DNA from: Bifidobacterium sp. ESL0769
GTDB lineage: Bacteria; Actinomycetota; Actinomycetes; Actinomycetales; Bifidobacteriaceae
Direction: 5' to 3'
NCBI RefSeq assembly: GCF_029395495.1
Contig: NZ_CP113918.1
Coordinates: 62,001 to 126,000 of the forward strand
Length of the DNA: 64,000 bases
The notes below the pieces were generated by a model, which saw only the letters and a program-made list of their open reading frames with translations, made no database searches and was not told where the DNA came from. The translations under genes and the position numbers were made by a program. Positions 35,408-43,303 of the stretch are shown in pieces. The number at the start of each line of letters is the position of its first letter. Positions within the stretch are counted from its first letter, which is position 1.

Positions 35408-38298
35408 TCGTCAGGATCTTTCTTGCGGTTGAATTGGCGCCACAGGCCGATGACCCCTAGGACCAACGCGACGGCTATGAAAATGATGCCGCTTTTGTCG
35501 CTCAAGCGCAAAGTGCTGGTGATGCGTGTCGATTGCGGGGCGGAGAAGGCGTCTCCCCTGCGGTCGGTGAGCGTCAGGTGCGCTGTGGCGGTACCGGAAG
35601 TCGAGACGCGCACGTTGAACGTGGTTTGGGCCTCGCTGCGTGCCGGGATGGAAAGCGTGACGAATCGCGTCGTAACGATTTCCATCGAATCTGAAAGCGA
35701 TGAAATCTTGACGGTTACCGGATAAGGATGGTTATTGCTCACCGTCACCGGCATTTTCGCGGATTCGCTCAAAACGGTAATGGATTCCGAAGGGGTGATC
35801 TTGATGCCGTTCATCAGTTGGGCGGCGAGGTTCTGGGCGCTCGCGCTCATGCGTTTGGCCATGGCATCGTTGTCTGAAAGCGCGTGCAGGGCGAGGGTGT
35901 TTTGCATCGAGGATATGGCGGCGATCCAGTCGCAGCCGTTTTTTGAGCGTTTCGCTGTTGCGTCCGCGTCTTGGCGGGCGAGGGCTTGCGCGTCTCCAGT
36001 GTCGGTTTTGCCGCCGTTGACGTTTCCGTTTGCGTTGTTGGAGTTGCCGTTGGCCCCATTGCTGCCATTGGCGTTTGAGGGCGACGAAGGAGGAGTATTT
36101 GCGGAATTATTTGAATTCTTCGAACTGCTGGTTTTGGAGGAATTTGTGGACTGGCCTGATGTGCCGGTTGCATTCGAGCCGGAGCCTGAACCTGAGCCCG
36201 CTGCAGTGCCCGATTTTTCGTCGGTTTTCGCACCCGACGAACTATTCTGCCCGCCCTGTGTTTTCGAAGTTCCGGAATTATTCGAATTATTTGAGCTGCT
36301 TGTCGAACCTGACGTTCCAGAGGTTCCTGAATTCCCTGACGCGGGCGAATCCGAAGAAGATTCATCAAGAATGGAATTGTTGAACCGGTCGATGTCGTTT
36401 TTACTCGCGGTGAGCGTGGCAAGCGTCCGACGAATATTTTGCAGCGCCGAAGCATGAATGTTGGGCGAACCGGGCACCGCATCGGCGGCTTTTTCCCCGG
36501 AAAGATAGGCATCGGCCTGGCCAAGCTCCCCCATATTGCTCAACTTCAGCCAAGGTGCCTGTTCCACTGTCTGCATCAAAGTATCTGCGTCCTGCGCGTT
36601 GCTTTCGGAATTCGTGGTAGCAGTGTCGAAGCAAATCAGCAGATTGCGCGTGGCGTAAGGGCTTTCCATCTGGTAGAAAGCGCTTTGCGCCATGAAACGC
36701 GCCAGCCTGCCCGCGGGGCTTGATTCCCCGTCCACGGTTTTGTCGGTCGGTTTTCCTTGCGCGAGCCGGCTCAGCTCGTCCTGCGCCGTGAGCACGGTGA
36801 CGTCGCCGGCGGAGGTATGAATGATGTATTTGCCGGTGCGGGTCGTGGAATTGGTGGTACCGTCCTCCATGTTCGTGGTGTCAGGCGCGATGACGGTGGA
36901 ATAGCCCTGCGCTCTGGCCGTTTCCAGCGAGCTCATCGTCCACTGCCCTCGCCCGGGCCAAGCGTAAGCCTGCGCGTTCGCGTTGCCGTCACCAAGCGCG
37001 TCGCGATATTCCTTCAGCCCCGTTTCCGTATTCCAGTCTTTGGCCGTAATTCCCGCTTTTTCGTAAGCGGTGCCGTCGTTGATGGCCGAATACGCGGTGA
37101 TATCGAAATCGCCGGGCTGCATGATTCCGCTGGTTTTCGGCGGTACAGGAAGGCTTTGTGCCAGCGTCGGGTCTGTGATCACCTGCAAGCCGGGATGTTT
37201 GTTGATCAGTTGCTCGACGGGTTGCGAAAGCCTGTGTGTGTTGACGATTTTGGTGGTATCGCCCTCCCCCGCAGTCATGAACTGCGTGAGCTTCTGGGCG
37301 TCGACTTGCCAGCCGTCGCTGGTCAGCGGCATGACGACGGTGACGTCCATCGGCGGTGTATTGGCGGTGTTGAGCCCGTCGCTGGAACGGGTCAGGAAGG
37401 TGTGGGTGCTGTTGAGGTAGTTGCCTTGCGATTTCGAAGAAGTGCCCGCGTTCTCGGAAGAATCCCGGACAAACGAATAATCGACGCGCACGGGCTTCGG
37501 GCCCCACGAAAGCATGTTTTTCAGGCTCGGCTGGTCCGGGTTTGCGTCGATGGCGACGCTGGTTTTCTCGCCTTTTGCAATCGGCGGGACGTTGACTTCG
37601 CCAATTTGGTTGGGCACCTGGATTCGCGAATTTCCCTGCGCCCATTGCTGCAGATCCGAGCGCGAAACGAAGGTGTAATAATCGTTGACAGCGACGGTCA
37701 ATGTGCCTGCCGGAAGCGCATCGTTGCTCGCGTTTTTGATGGCTACGTTCAGGTGGTAGCCGGAATTCGAAGTGACCACGGGCGTCGAGGCTGTGATGGT
37801 CACTTCGGCGTCTTTTTCAGCGGAACCGGCGTTGGAATCGCTTTGGCTGCTCGTATTGGCGCTGGGTTGTGCGGAACGCATCAAAGAGGACGAGGAATTA
37901 TCGGAAGATCCCGGAGCAGTTGTCGTTTGCAGATTCGGCGATTGCGTTTTGGAAGCGCCGCTTTGCTGCGAAGGATCCGGCTGAGTTGGTGTCGCAGAGC
38001 TGGCCGGGCCCGTTTGGGAAGGATCGTTTGGCGTGGATGGATTGACAGGAGTGACCAGAGGGCCTCCTGGATTCGTGCCACTGGCGGGTGGGTTGGTTTC
38101 CCCCGGTTCTGCGGCAATCGCGCAAGCGGGCGTAAGGGCCAGAGCGGAGGCACAGAGCAGGGCTACGACGGACGAAACAATCGCCGAAATCCGAGTGGAG
38201 ATGGGCGATTGTTGCTCATGCGTATTGCCGTCGGGGGCGCAGGGGTGCGAGTGTTTCAACCTTCTGCCTGCCTGTTCAGTTTCTTGGCGTAAAGCCAT
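35404..38298 (-). CDS. DUF6049 family secreted/membrane protein
   Basis: A 964-residue protein with a long basic N-terminus, a signal or anchor helix (SAIVSSVVALLCASALAL) at about 38-62, a Pro/Thr/Ser-rich region, a large extracellular part, a Ser/Gly/Asn low-complexity stretch around 650-760, and a C-terminal membrane helix (GIIFIAVALVLGVIGLW) followed by RKK. This matches the actinobacterial DUF6049 protein always found between a Nudix gene and murJ (Rv3909-like). It probably assists wall synthesis; the biochemical role is unknown. ATG 38298 overlaps the Nudix gene by 43 bases and has a poor ribosome site. A TTG at 38259 overlapping the Nudix stop is an alternative. Confidence 0.85.
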   Translation of the reverse strand: MALRQETEQAGRRLKHSHPCAPDGNTHEQQSPISTRISAIVSSVVALLCASALALTPACAIAAEPGETNPPASGTNPGGPLVTPVNPSTPNDPSQTGPASSATPTQPDPSQQSGASKTQSPNLQTTTAPGSSDNSSSSLMRSAQPSANTSSQSDSNAGSAEKDAEVTITASTPVVTSNSGYHLNVAIKNASNDALPAGTLTVAVNDYYTFVSRSDLQQWAQGNSRIQVPNQIGEVNVPPIAKGEKTSVAIDANPDQPSLKNMLSWGPKPVRVDYSFVRDSSENAGTSSKSQGNYLNSTHTFLTRSSDGLNTANTPPMDVTVVMPLTSDGWQVDAQKLTQFMTAGEGDTTKIVNTHRLSQPVEQLINKHPGLQVITDPTLAQSLPVPPKTSGIMQPGDFDITAYSAINDGTAYEKAGITAKDWNTETGLKEYRDALGDGNANAQAYAWPGRGQWTMSSLETARAQGYSTVIAPDTTNMEDGTTNSTTRTGKYIIHTSAGDVTVLTAQDELSRLAQGKPTDKTVDGESSPAGRLARFMAQSAFYQMESPYATRNLLICFDTATTNSESNAQDADTLMQTVEQAPWLKLSNMGELGQADAYLSGEKAADAVPGSPNIHASALQNIRRTLATLTASKNDIDRFNNSILDESSSDSPASGNSGTSGTSGSTSSSNNSNNSGTSKTQGGQNSSSGAKTDEKSGTAAGSGSGSGSNATGTSGQSTNSSKTSSSKNSNNSANTPPSSPSNANGSNGANGNSNNANGNVNGGKTDTGDAQALARQDADATAKRSKNGCDWIAAISSMQNTLALHALSDNDAMAKRMSASAQNLAAQLMNGIKITPSESITVLSESAKMPVTVSNNHPYPVTVKISSLSDSMEIVTTRFVTLSIPARSEAQTTFNVRVSTSGTATAHLTLTDRRGDAFSAPQSTRITSTLRLSDKSGIIFIAVALVLGVIGLWRQFNRKKDPDE

Positions 38299-38912
38299 GC
38301 GATTTTACGTTCGTTAGGATAGCTCAGCACTCTGTCAAGGTCGTCGAAATCCACCCAGATGGCGTCTTCTGCTTCATGGTCTGGGTCGCCTTCCACCGTG
38401 AGCGTGCCGCCGATCTGACGCAGGGCGAAGTGATGAACCAGCTTGTGGACGCGCTCGGACTGGCCGGTGAACCAATAATCAATGGTGGCGATGGAATCGA
38501 TGACCTCGCCCATTATTCCGGTCTCTTCATGCACCTCGCGCACCGCGGTTTGCTCGGGGGTTTCGCCCTTTTCGATATGGCCTTTTGGCAGGCACCACTC
38601 AAGATGGCCGCTGCGCGAGTGACGTGCAATGAGTGCGACGCGGTTGTGTTCGTCGAAAATCAAGCCGCCGGCTGAATATTCGCGGGCGACGGGCAGCTCC
38701 TGGGCGTCGAGAGTTGCGAATTTCATCGGACCGTGAGTGGCGCGGTGATGCGGCATCATCTTCGGCGTCGGTGCTCCGTCTGGCTCGATGAAGCGGACGA
38801 TACGCCCCTCGGACTCCGAAGTATAAAGCAGTTTGTCTTGCTTCTCCGCATTTTGGGTGCGGTCACCCGAGGCGTTGGCCATCATGCGGGCCAGGTCTGC
38901 GGGCGTAATCAT
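38256..38912 (-). CDS. Nudix hydrolase
   Basis: A 218-residue hydrolase of the MutT4-like type next to DUF6049 and murJ. The Nudix box is complete at about 111-133: G-HIEKG-E...REVHEETGI. The expected reaction is cleavage of a nucleoside-diphosphate-linked compound with Mg. GGAGG lies only one base before the ATG, an unusually tight spacing; I see no better start. It is the first gene of the Nudix - DUF6049 - murJ - pseudokinase operon and is divergent from the CCA enzyme. Confidence 0.92.
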   Translation of the reverse strand: MITPADLARMMANASGDRTQNAEKQDKLLYTSESEGRIVRFIEPDGAPTPKMMPHHRATHGPMKFATLDAQELPVAREYSAGGLIFDEHNRVALIARHSRSGHLEWCLPKGHIEKGETPEQTAVREVHEETGIMGEVIDSIATIDYWFTGQSERVHKLVHHFALRQIGGTLTVEGDPDHEAEDAIWVDFDDLDRVLSYPNERKIAWLYAKKLNRQAEG

Positions 38913-39311
38913 ACCTCCAGCTTACTCAGAAGGATGTGCAGGTAGGGTAACGGAATACTTTTCGCCGTTTTACAATTATTTCGAATTGGTTGGTGCTCTT
39001 GCTAGGTGGGTCGCTGATACCGTAAAGGCAGTACGTGATAATGTCAGATTTGTAGTGCAATACGGTATGGAGCACCGTTCAATCGTCAAAATCGCTTCCC
39101 TGCTTTATACGCGACATCATTGGCAATGAGAAATGGCGGAATATCAGCGAATCGTATTTTCGAAGATTAATTGTTCACAGCACCGGAAGCAGCTTCGGTA
39201 TTTTTAAAGCTTTGAGTGCTATGAATTGCCGGGATTCTTGATTCCTGCACGTGCGTGCAACGGTGACGGTATGCTGGAAAGCGCGTGAAATTCGAACGTT
39301 GGAGGCAAATC
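38913..39311. other. divergent intergenic region, Nudix / CCA enzyme
   Basis: About 400 bases. The only structure I see is a small hairpin at 39182-39199 (ACCGGAAGC/GCTTCGGT with one bulge) followed by ATTTTT on the plus strand. It could end a short transcript upstream of the CCA gene. No small gene is supported. Confidence 0.5.
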
Positions 39312-40739
39312 GTGGAGTTTGAGGTGTGGCCTGAGGCCATCGAGCTGGGGCACATGTTCGCAGATCAAGGTTACGAGCTTTCGCTGGTTGGCGGACCCGT
39401 GCGCGATCTGTTGCTGCACCGGAAAAGCCACGACCTTGATTTCTGCACTTCTGCGCGGCCTGAGCAGTTCGAGCCGATTTTGAAGCGTTTCGGCCACGAC
39501 GGTTTCTGGGATATGGGCCGTAAGTTCGGCACTCTGGGCGCGATGCGGCGCCGCAAGGACGGCACCGAAGTCAAGGTCGAAGTCACCACGTACCGCTCCG
39601 ACAAATATGACCCCGATTCCCGCAAGCCTGAAGTGAGCTACGGAGACTCGCTTGAGGGCGACCTTTCGCGGCGTGATTTCACCGTCAACGCCATGGCCCT
39701 GCGCGTTCCCGACTTGCAATTCGTCGATCCGTTCGGCGGCGCCAGCGACTTGGCCAAAGGTATTTTGCGCACCCCGGTCGATCCACGGCAATCCTTCGAG
39801 GACGACCCGTTGCGCATGATGCGTGCGGTGCGTTTCGTGGCCCAGCTCGGTTTCCGCATCGAGCCGGATACCGCCGAGGCCATCACCGATATGGTCGACC
39901 GTATTTCCATCGTCTCCGCCGAGCGCGTGCGCGACGAAATCACCAAACTGTTGCTTTCCGAACGTCCGCACGAGGGCATCGAGGCGCTGGTCGATTCCGG
40001 TTTGGCCGATATTGTATTACCTGAAATCCCGGCGCTGAAGCTGGAGATCGACGAGCACCACCGTCATAAGGACGTTTTCGAGCACACGTTGATGGTGCTC
40101 GACCGCGCAATCGCGCTGGAAACCGGTCCTGACGGCCCCGTGCCCGCCCCTGACCTGACCTTGCGTCTGGCCGCTCTGCTGCACGATATCGGCAAGCCTG
40201 CCACGCGTCGCTTCGAGCCACACGGCAAGGTGAGCTTCCATCATCACGACGTAGTCGGCGCCAAAATGGTGCGCAAGCGCTTGAAAGCGTTGCGTTTCGA
40301 TCACCATATCGTTTCCGACGTGAGCGAGCTGGTGAACCTGCATCTGCGCTTCCACGGCTACGTTGATGAGCCTTGGACGGACTCGGCTGTTCGGCGGTAT
40401 GTCAAGGATTCCAGCCATCTTTACGAGCGTTTGAACCGCCTGACCCGTGCCGACGCCACCACGCAGAATAAGCGCAAGGCGCTGATGTTCTCCGACGCGA
40501 TGGACGAGCTTGAGGCGCGCGTCAAGGAGCTTAAGGAGCAGGAGGACTTCGACGCGATTCGTCCGGACGTCAACGGCAACGAAATCATCGAAATCCTAGG
40601 CATCAAGCCGGGTCCGGGAGTCGGTCGCGCTTACAAGCATATGCTCGATTATCGTTTGGATCACGGTCCTGCCGACCATGACACCGCCGTCGCCGAACTC
40701 AAGCGTTGGGCGGCTGAAGAAGACTTGGCCGCCGAGTAG
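39312..40739 (+). CDS. CCA tRNA nucleotidyltransferase
   Basis: About 475 residues. The N-terminal class II nucleotidyltransferase head reads LVGGPVRDLLL...DLDF, with the metal-binding Asp pair, followed by RRDFTVNAMA and the RNA-binding segments ED(D)PLRMMRAVRF. A C-terminal HD domain (HHRHKDVFEHT, LLHDIGKP) adds phosphohydrolase activity. It adds or repairs the 3' CCA of tRNA. The one tRNA in this window does not encode CCA. GTG 39312 has TTGGAGG 7 bases upstream and is preferred over GTG 39285. Confidence 0.94.
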   Translation: MEFEVWPEAIELGHMFADQGYELSLVGGPVRDLLLHRKSHDLDFCTSARPEQFEPILKRFGHDGFWDMGRKFGTLGAMRRRKDGTEVKVEVTTYRSDKYDPDSRKPEVSYGDSLEGDLSRRDFTVNAMALRVPDLQFVDPFGGASDLAKGILRTPVDPRQSFEDDPLRMMRAVRFVAQLGFRIEPDTAEAITDMVDRISIVSAERVRDEITKLLLSERPHEGIEALVDSGLADIVLPEIPALKLEIDEHHRHKDVFEHTLMVLDRAIALETGPDGPVPAPDLTLRLAALLHDIGKPATRRFEPHGKVSFHHHDVVGAKMVRKRLKALRFDHHIVSDVSELVNLHLRFHGYVDEPWTDSAVRRYVKDSSHLYERLNRLTRADATTQNKRKALMFSDAMDELEARVKELKEQEDFDAIRPDVNGNEIIEILGIKPGPGVGRAYKHMLDYRLDHGPADHDTAVAELKRWAAEEDLAAE

Positions 40740-40744
40740 GCGCA

Positions 40745-40901
40745 AACAAAAACTCGTGCGGGCCGCCAGCCAAGCCAGCGACCCGCACAAATCCATTAAG
40801 TAGAAGGACGATAACAAGAAAACGCCCTACCGGTGAAGCCCAACGAGGCGAAGCTTTGAAGACCCGGGCATGTGCCTCGAGGTGAGACGGCTCCAACCGA
40901 T
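40745..40901 (-). ncRNA. candidate small RNA, about 157 bases
   Basis: A plus-strand gene ends just left of this, yet the hairpin at 40756-40788 has its T-tract (TTTTTGTTT) on the minus strand. Upstream on the same strand is a promoter: -35 TTGAGA (40931-40936), 17-base spacer, -10 TATGTT (40908-40913). The inferred transcript is GC-rich and can fold. It also contains a 14-codon frame starting ATGCCCGGG with GAGG four bases before. I do not recognise the RNA. The feature is inferred from promoter and terminator only. Confidence 0.45.
40756..40788 (-). terminator. minus-strand terminator without an obvious gene
   Basis: GTGCGGG and CCCGCAC flank a 19-base loop. The minus strand continues GAGTTTTTGTTT, while the plus strand has no T-run, so the direction is minus. 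Confidence 0.75.
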
Positions 40902-40952
40902 ATCTTGAACATATCACAACGTTGTTTGGTTCTCAAATTTTCTCAAGGTTTC

Positions 40953-40982
40953 TTGATTTTTCCTTGATATTGCCGTTTTAAT
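40953..40982 (+). promoter_or_regulatory. promoter candidate for the 49-residue gene
   Basis: TTGATT (40953-40958), an 18-base spacer, then TTTAAT (40977-40982). It lies back to back with the minus-strand promoter of the candidate RNA. The predicted leader of about 135 bases contains the hairpins TGCCGCA/TGCGGCA and CCGGCC/GGCCGG. Confidence 0.45.
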
Positions 40983-41124
40983 TTGCGATTCGTTTCTCGA
41001 TGTGTCACGTTGGATATGCCGCACGCATGCGGCAGGCGATCCCGTGAGACGGAAAACCTAAAACGTGCGAGCGACCGGCCGGGACCAATTGGCCGGCTGA
41101 CATTAAGTGGTAAGGAGGCCAGAA

Positions 41125-41274
41125 ATGGCGTCTCAAAATAAGAAGCCCGGGGACTCCGGGCTCTGCCGGCTCGCGGCGGTGGTGTTGCTCGCGATGATTT
41201 CCAGGGTAGATCCCCTCTGGGAAGCTGCAATCCTTGCAGGTTGCCTGCTGTTGGTGATCTGGAAGTTGGAGTAG
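41125..41274 (+). CDS. 49-residue hydrophobic membrane protein
   Basis: A short gene with a strong ribosome site, TAAGGAGG, about 7 bases before the ATG. The product starts MASQNKKPGDSG and has two hydrophobic stretches (LAAVVLLAMI and AAILAGCLLLVIW) around a short polar turn, ending KLE. Codons and the own terminator downstream argue for a real gene. An AGCCCGG/CCGGGCT hairpin lies just inside the coding start. Function is unknown. Small hydrophobic peptides encoded beside a structured RNA include type I toxins and holin-like proteins, so a toxin is one option but not shown. Confidence 0.7.
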   Translation: MASQNKKPGDSGLCRLAAVVLLAMISRVDPLWEAAILAGCLLLVIWKLE

Positions 41275-41315
41275 CGCCGGTACCGAACTACCTTAGCGGG
41301 TAGCGAGGCAGGATT

Positions 41316-41350
41316 ATCCGGTGGTGGGGGGCAACCTGCCGCCGGATTTC
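41316..41350 (+). terminator. terminator after the 49-residue gene
   Basis: ATCCGGTGG pairs with CCGCCGGAT (one G-T pair) followed by TTTCATTTAT. It may also serve the convergent LytR_C gene. Confidence 0.7.
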
Positions 41351-41377
41351 ATTTATGGATAACCGATTTCGGAATAA

Positions 41378-42007
41378 TTACTTTTTGGGCTGGCGGAAGT
41401 CCTGCGGAAGCTTGGCTTTGTCGACTTTGCTCAATGGGGTGCAGCCCTCGATGTTCTTGATTTGGGAGCCGACGGTAGGCAGCGAACCCTTTTTCGTCAG
41501 ATCGGTGAATGTCGAACCGATGACCACGCTTACGACCCCGTCCTGCCTGTTGTCCATCACCAGTTTCGCGTCGGTGAAGTTGCTATACACGGTGTAAGCC
41601 TGCCAGATATTGTTGACCCCGTAGTAGATGGTGGTTCGCTCCACTTTTCGTGAAGTGAAGTCGCCGACGCTGGAAACGTTGAAATGGCGGTTGGTCAATG
41701 CGTCGCCGACCGCCCGAGCGAGGCCGACCGCCTTCGTTCCGTTGAGCACGTTGACTTCCACGCTGTTGTTCGGCTGATACATGGCCGGGCTTTTCTTCGG
41801 ATCGTCGGTGGCGCAGACGAGCGGTGCCCCGAAATTGGTTTGCGCCTGTGGCACGCCGGCGTTGCTTTTGCCGAGGGAGTGGAAAAGGGCAAAGAACGCG
41901 ACGACCAGTGCGACGACCAGAACGGCCGCAATCATTGAAAACACGCGCACCTGACGGTGATGCACATACGCCTTGCGTGCCTTGCGTTCGTCACTAAATT
42001 GCTGCAT
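41378..42007 (-). CDS. membrane-anchored LytR_C domain protein
   Basis: A 209-residue protein with a basic N-terminus, one membrane helix at about 23-45 (VFSMIAAVLVVALVVAFFALF) and an extracellular LytR C-terminal domain (VEVNVLNGTKAVGLARAVGDALTNRHF). It lacks the LCP catalytic domain, so it is not a wall-polymer ligase itself. Actinobacterial proteins of this type act near the wall with unknown detail. GGAACGAAAC precedes the ATG. The gene lies downstream of rsmA, 119 bases away, in the same direction. Confidence 0.85.
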   Translation of the reverse strand: MQQFSDERKARKAYVHHRQVRVFSMIAAVLVVALVVAFFALFHSLGKSNAGVPQAQTNFGAPLVCATDDPKKSPAMYQPNNSVEVNVLNGTKAVGLARAVGDALTNRHFNVSSVGDFTSRKVERTTIYYGVNNIWQAYTVYSNFTDAKLVMDNRQDGVVSVVIGSTFTDLTKKGSLPTVGSQIKNIEGCTPLSKVDKAKLPQDFRQPKK

Positions 42008-42126
42008 GTTTCGTTCCTGTCAACCGTGCCTGCGCCAGTTCCCGCAAGCGCGTGGGCTCGCCCGACGTGCACAGGATTTGGCGAAATATCGACGTTTTCA
42101 CTCTACCGTGAGAGTGTGACGCGCAA

Positions 42127-43053
42127 TTATTCTTTGGCCGCCGCGGCCAGAGCGACGAATTCATCGATGGTCAGGGTCTCGCCGCGTCTGGTCGGATCGA
42201 TGTCGGCTTGTGCGAACGCTTCCATCGGCACCAGTTTTTTCAAGGCTGCGTGGAGGGTTTTGCGGCGTTGGCCGAAAGCCGCGTCGATAAGCTGGAATAC
42301 CTTCTCTTTACTGTCTTTCGAGGCGAGTTTGTTTTTGGAAGCCTTGTCGTAACGGGTAAACGAAACCAGTGCGGAATCGACGTTCGGTGCAGGCCAGAAG
42401 ACGTTGCGGCCGACGAGACCGACGCGCTCAGCTTGGCCGTACCATGCCAACTTTACGCTCGGAGTGCCATAAATCTTTGAGCCGGGTTTGGCTGCAAGCC
42501 GGTCGGCCACTTCCTTCTGCACCATCACGAGGAAATGGTCGAGATTCTCGAACCGTTCGAGCAGCGTCAGCAAAATCGGCGTCGCTACGTTGTACGGCAG
42601 ATTCGAAACGAGCGTGAACGGGTTGCTGTTTTCAAGATTTGACGCGAACTTGGGCAATGTCTCGGGGCTCAGGCTCATGGCGTCGGCGGTGATGACAGTA
42701 AGCCGGTCGGCCGCTTCCGGCATGAATTCGGCAACGGTTTCCGGCAGGCGTGCGGCCAGCGCCGGGTCGATTTCCACCGCAGTGACGGCAGCGCCGGTTT
42801 CCAACAAAGCCAAGGTAAGCGAGCCCAATCCTGGTCCGACTTCGAGCACTTTGGTATCGGCGGTAACGCCGGCTTCTCGTACAATGCGCCGCACGGTCCC
42901 GGGATCGATCACAAAGTTCTGCCCGAATTTCTTGGTAGGGCTGATTCCCGCTTCGGCCGCAATCCGCCGGATATCCCCCGCACCCAGCAGGTGGCCGGTA
43001 TGCGACGTATTGCCGTCTGCCAAGCCGCCTTCGTCCGTCATTTGTTCACTCAT
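42127..43053 (-). CDS. rsmA: 16S rRNA (adenine1518/1519-N6) dimethyltransferase
   Basis: A 308-residue KsgA/RsmA enzyme that dimethylates two adjacent adenines at the 3' end of 16S rRNA, a late ribosome assembly step. Visible motifs are KFGQNFVIDPG, the S-adenosylmethionine site LEVGPGLGSLT, VEIDP and the catalytic VSNLPYNVATP. The C-terminal helical domain is complete. The first 25 residues are an extension. The ribosome site is weak. Confidence 0.96.
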   Translation of the reverse strand: MSEQMTDEGGLADGNTSHTGHLLGAGDIRRIAAEAGISPTKKFGQNFVIDPGTVRRIVREAGVTADTKVLEVGPGLGSLTLALLETGAAVTAVEIDPALAARLPETVAEFMPEAADRLTVITADAMSLSPETLPKFASNLENSNPFTLVSNLPYNVATPILLTLLERFENLDHFLVMVQKEVADRLAAKPGSKIYGTPSVKLAWYGQAERVGLVGRNVFWPAPNVDSALVSFTRYDKASKNKLASKDSKEKVFQLIDAAFGQRRKTLHAALKKLVPMEAFAQADIDPTRRGETLTIDEFVALAAAAKE

Positions 43054-43236
43054 GTTTTCAAAGATACCCTTGGCACACGAATCGATAGGTCTATGAGCTG
43101 GAAGTGCTGCCGGGATTTGACAGCCATGAATTGCTAAAAGTGTCGGATATACTTATGGTTTAGGTTCATGAGGCTGAAGTTTCGGTTCAACACAAACTTT
43201 GGAGTGTAAAGAGGTCAAGCGCCAGATGTAGCTGAA

Positions 43237-43296
43237 ACTTTCGGTCAAAAAGGTAACGTTAGCTGCGGCCGCGGTTTTGCAAGAATGACCGAAACT
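43237..43296 (-). terminator. hairpin downstream of the G5/transglycosylase gene
   Basis: ACTTTCGGTCA (43237-43247) and TGACCGAAACT (43286-43296) are inverted with one mismatch, just after the stop of the minus-strand gene. A third related copy, AGTTTCGGTTCA, lies near 43184. Confidence 0.5.
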
Positions 43297-43303
43297 CTAT
43301 CGT

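Noticed and set aside
40699..40917. 72-codon minus-strand frame after the CCA enzyme
   Set aside because: It overlaps the CCA stop and the strong terminator; composition does not look coding. The RNA interpretation fits better.
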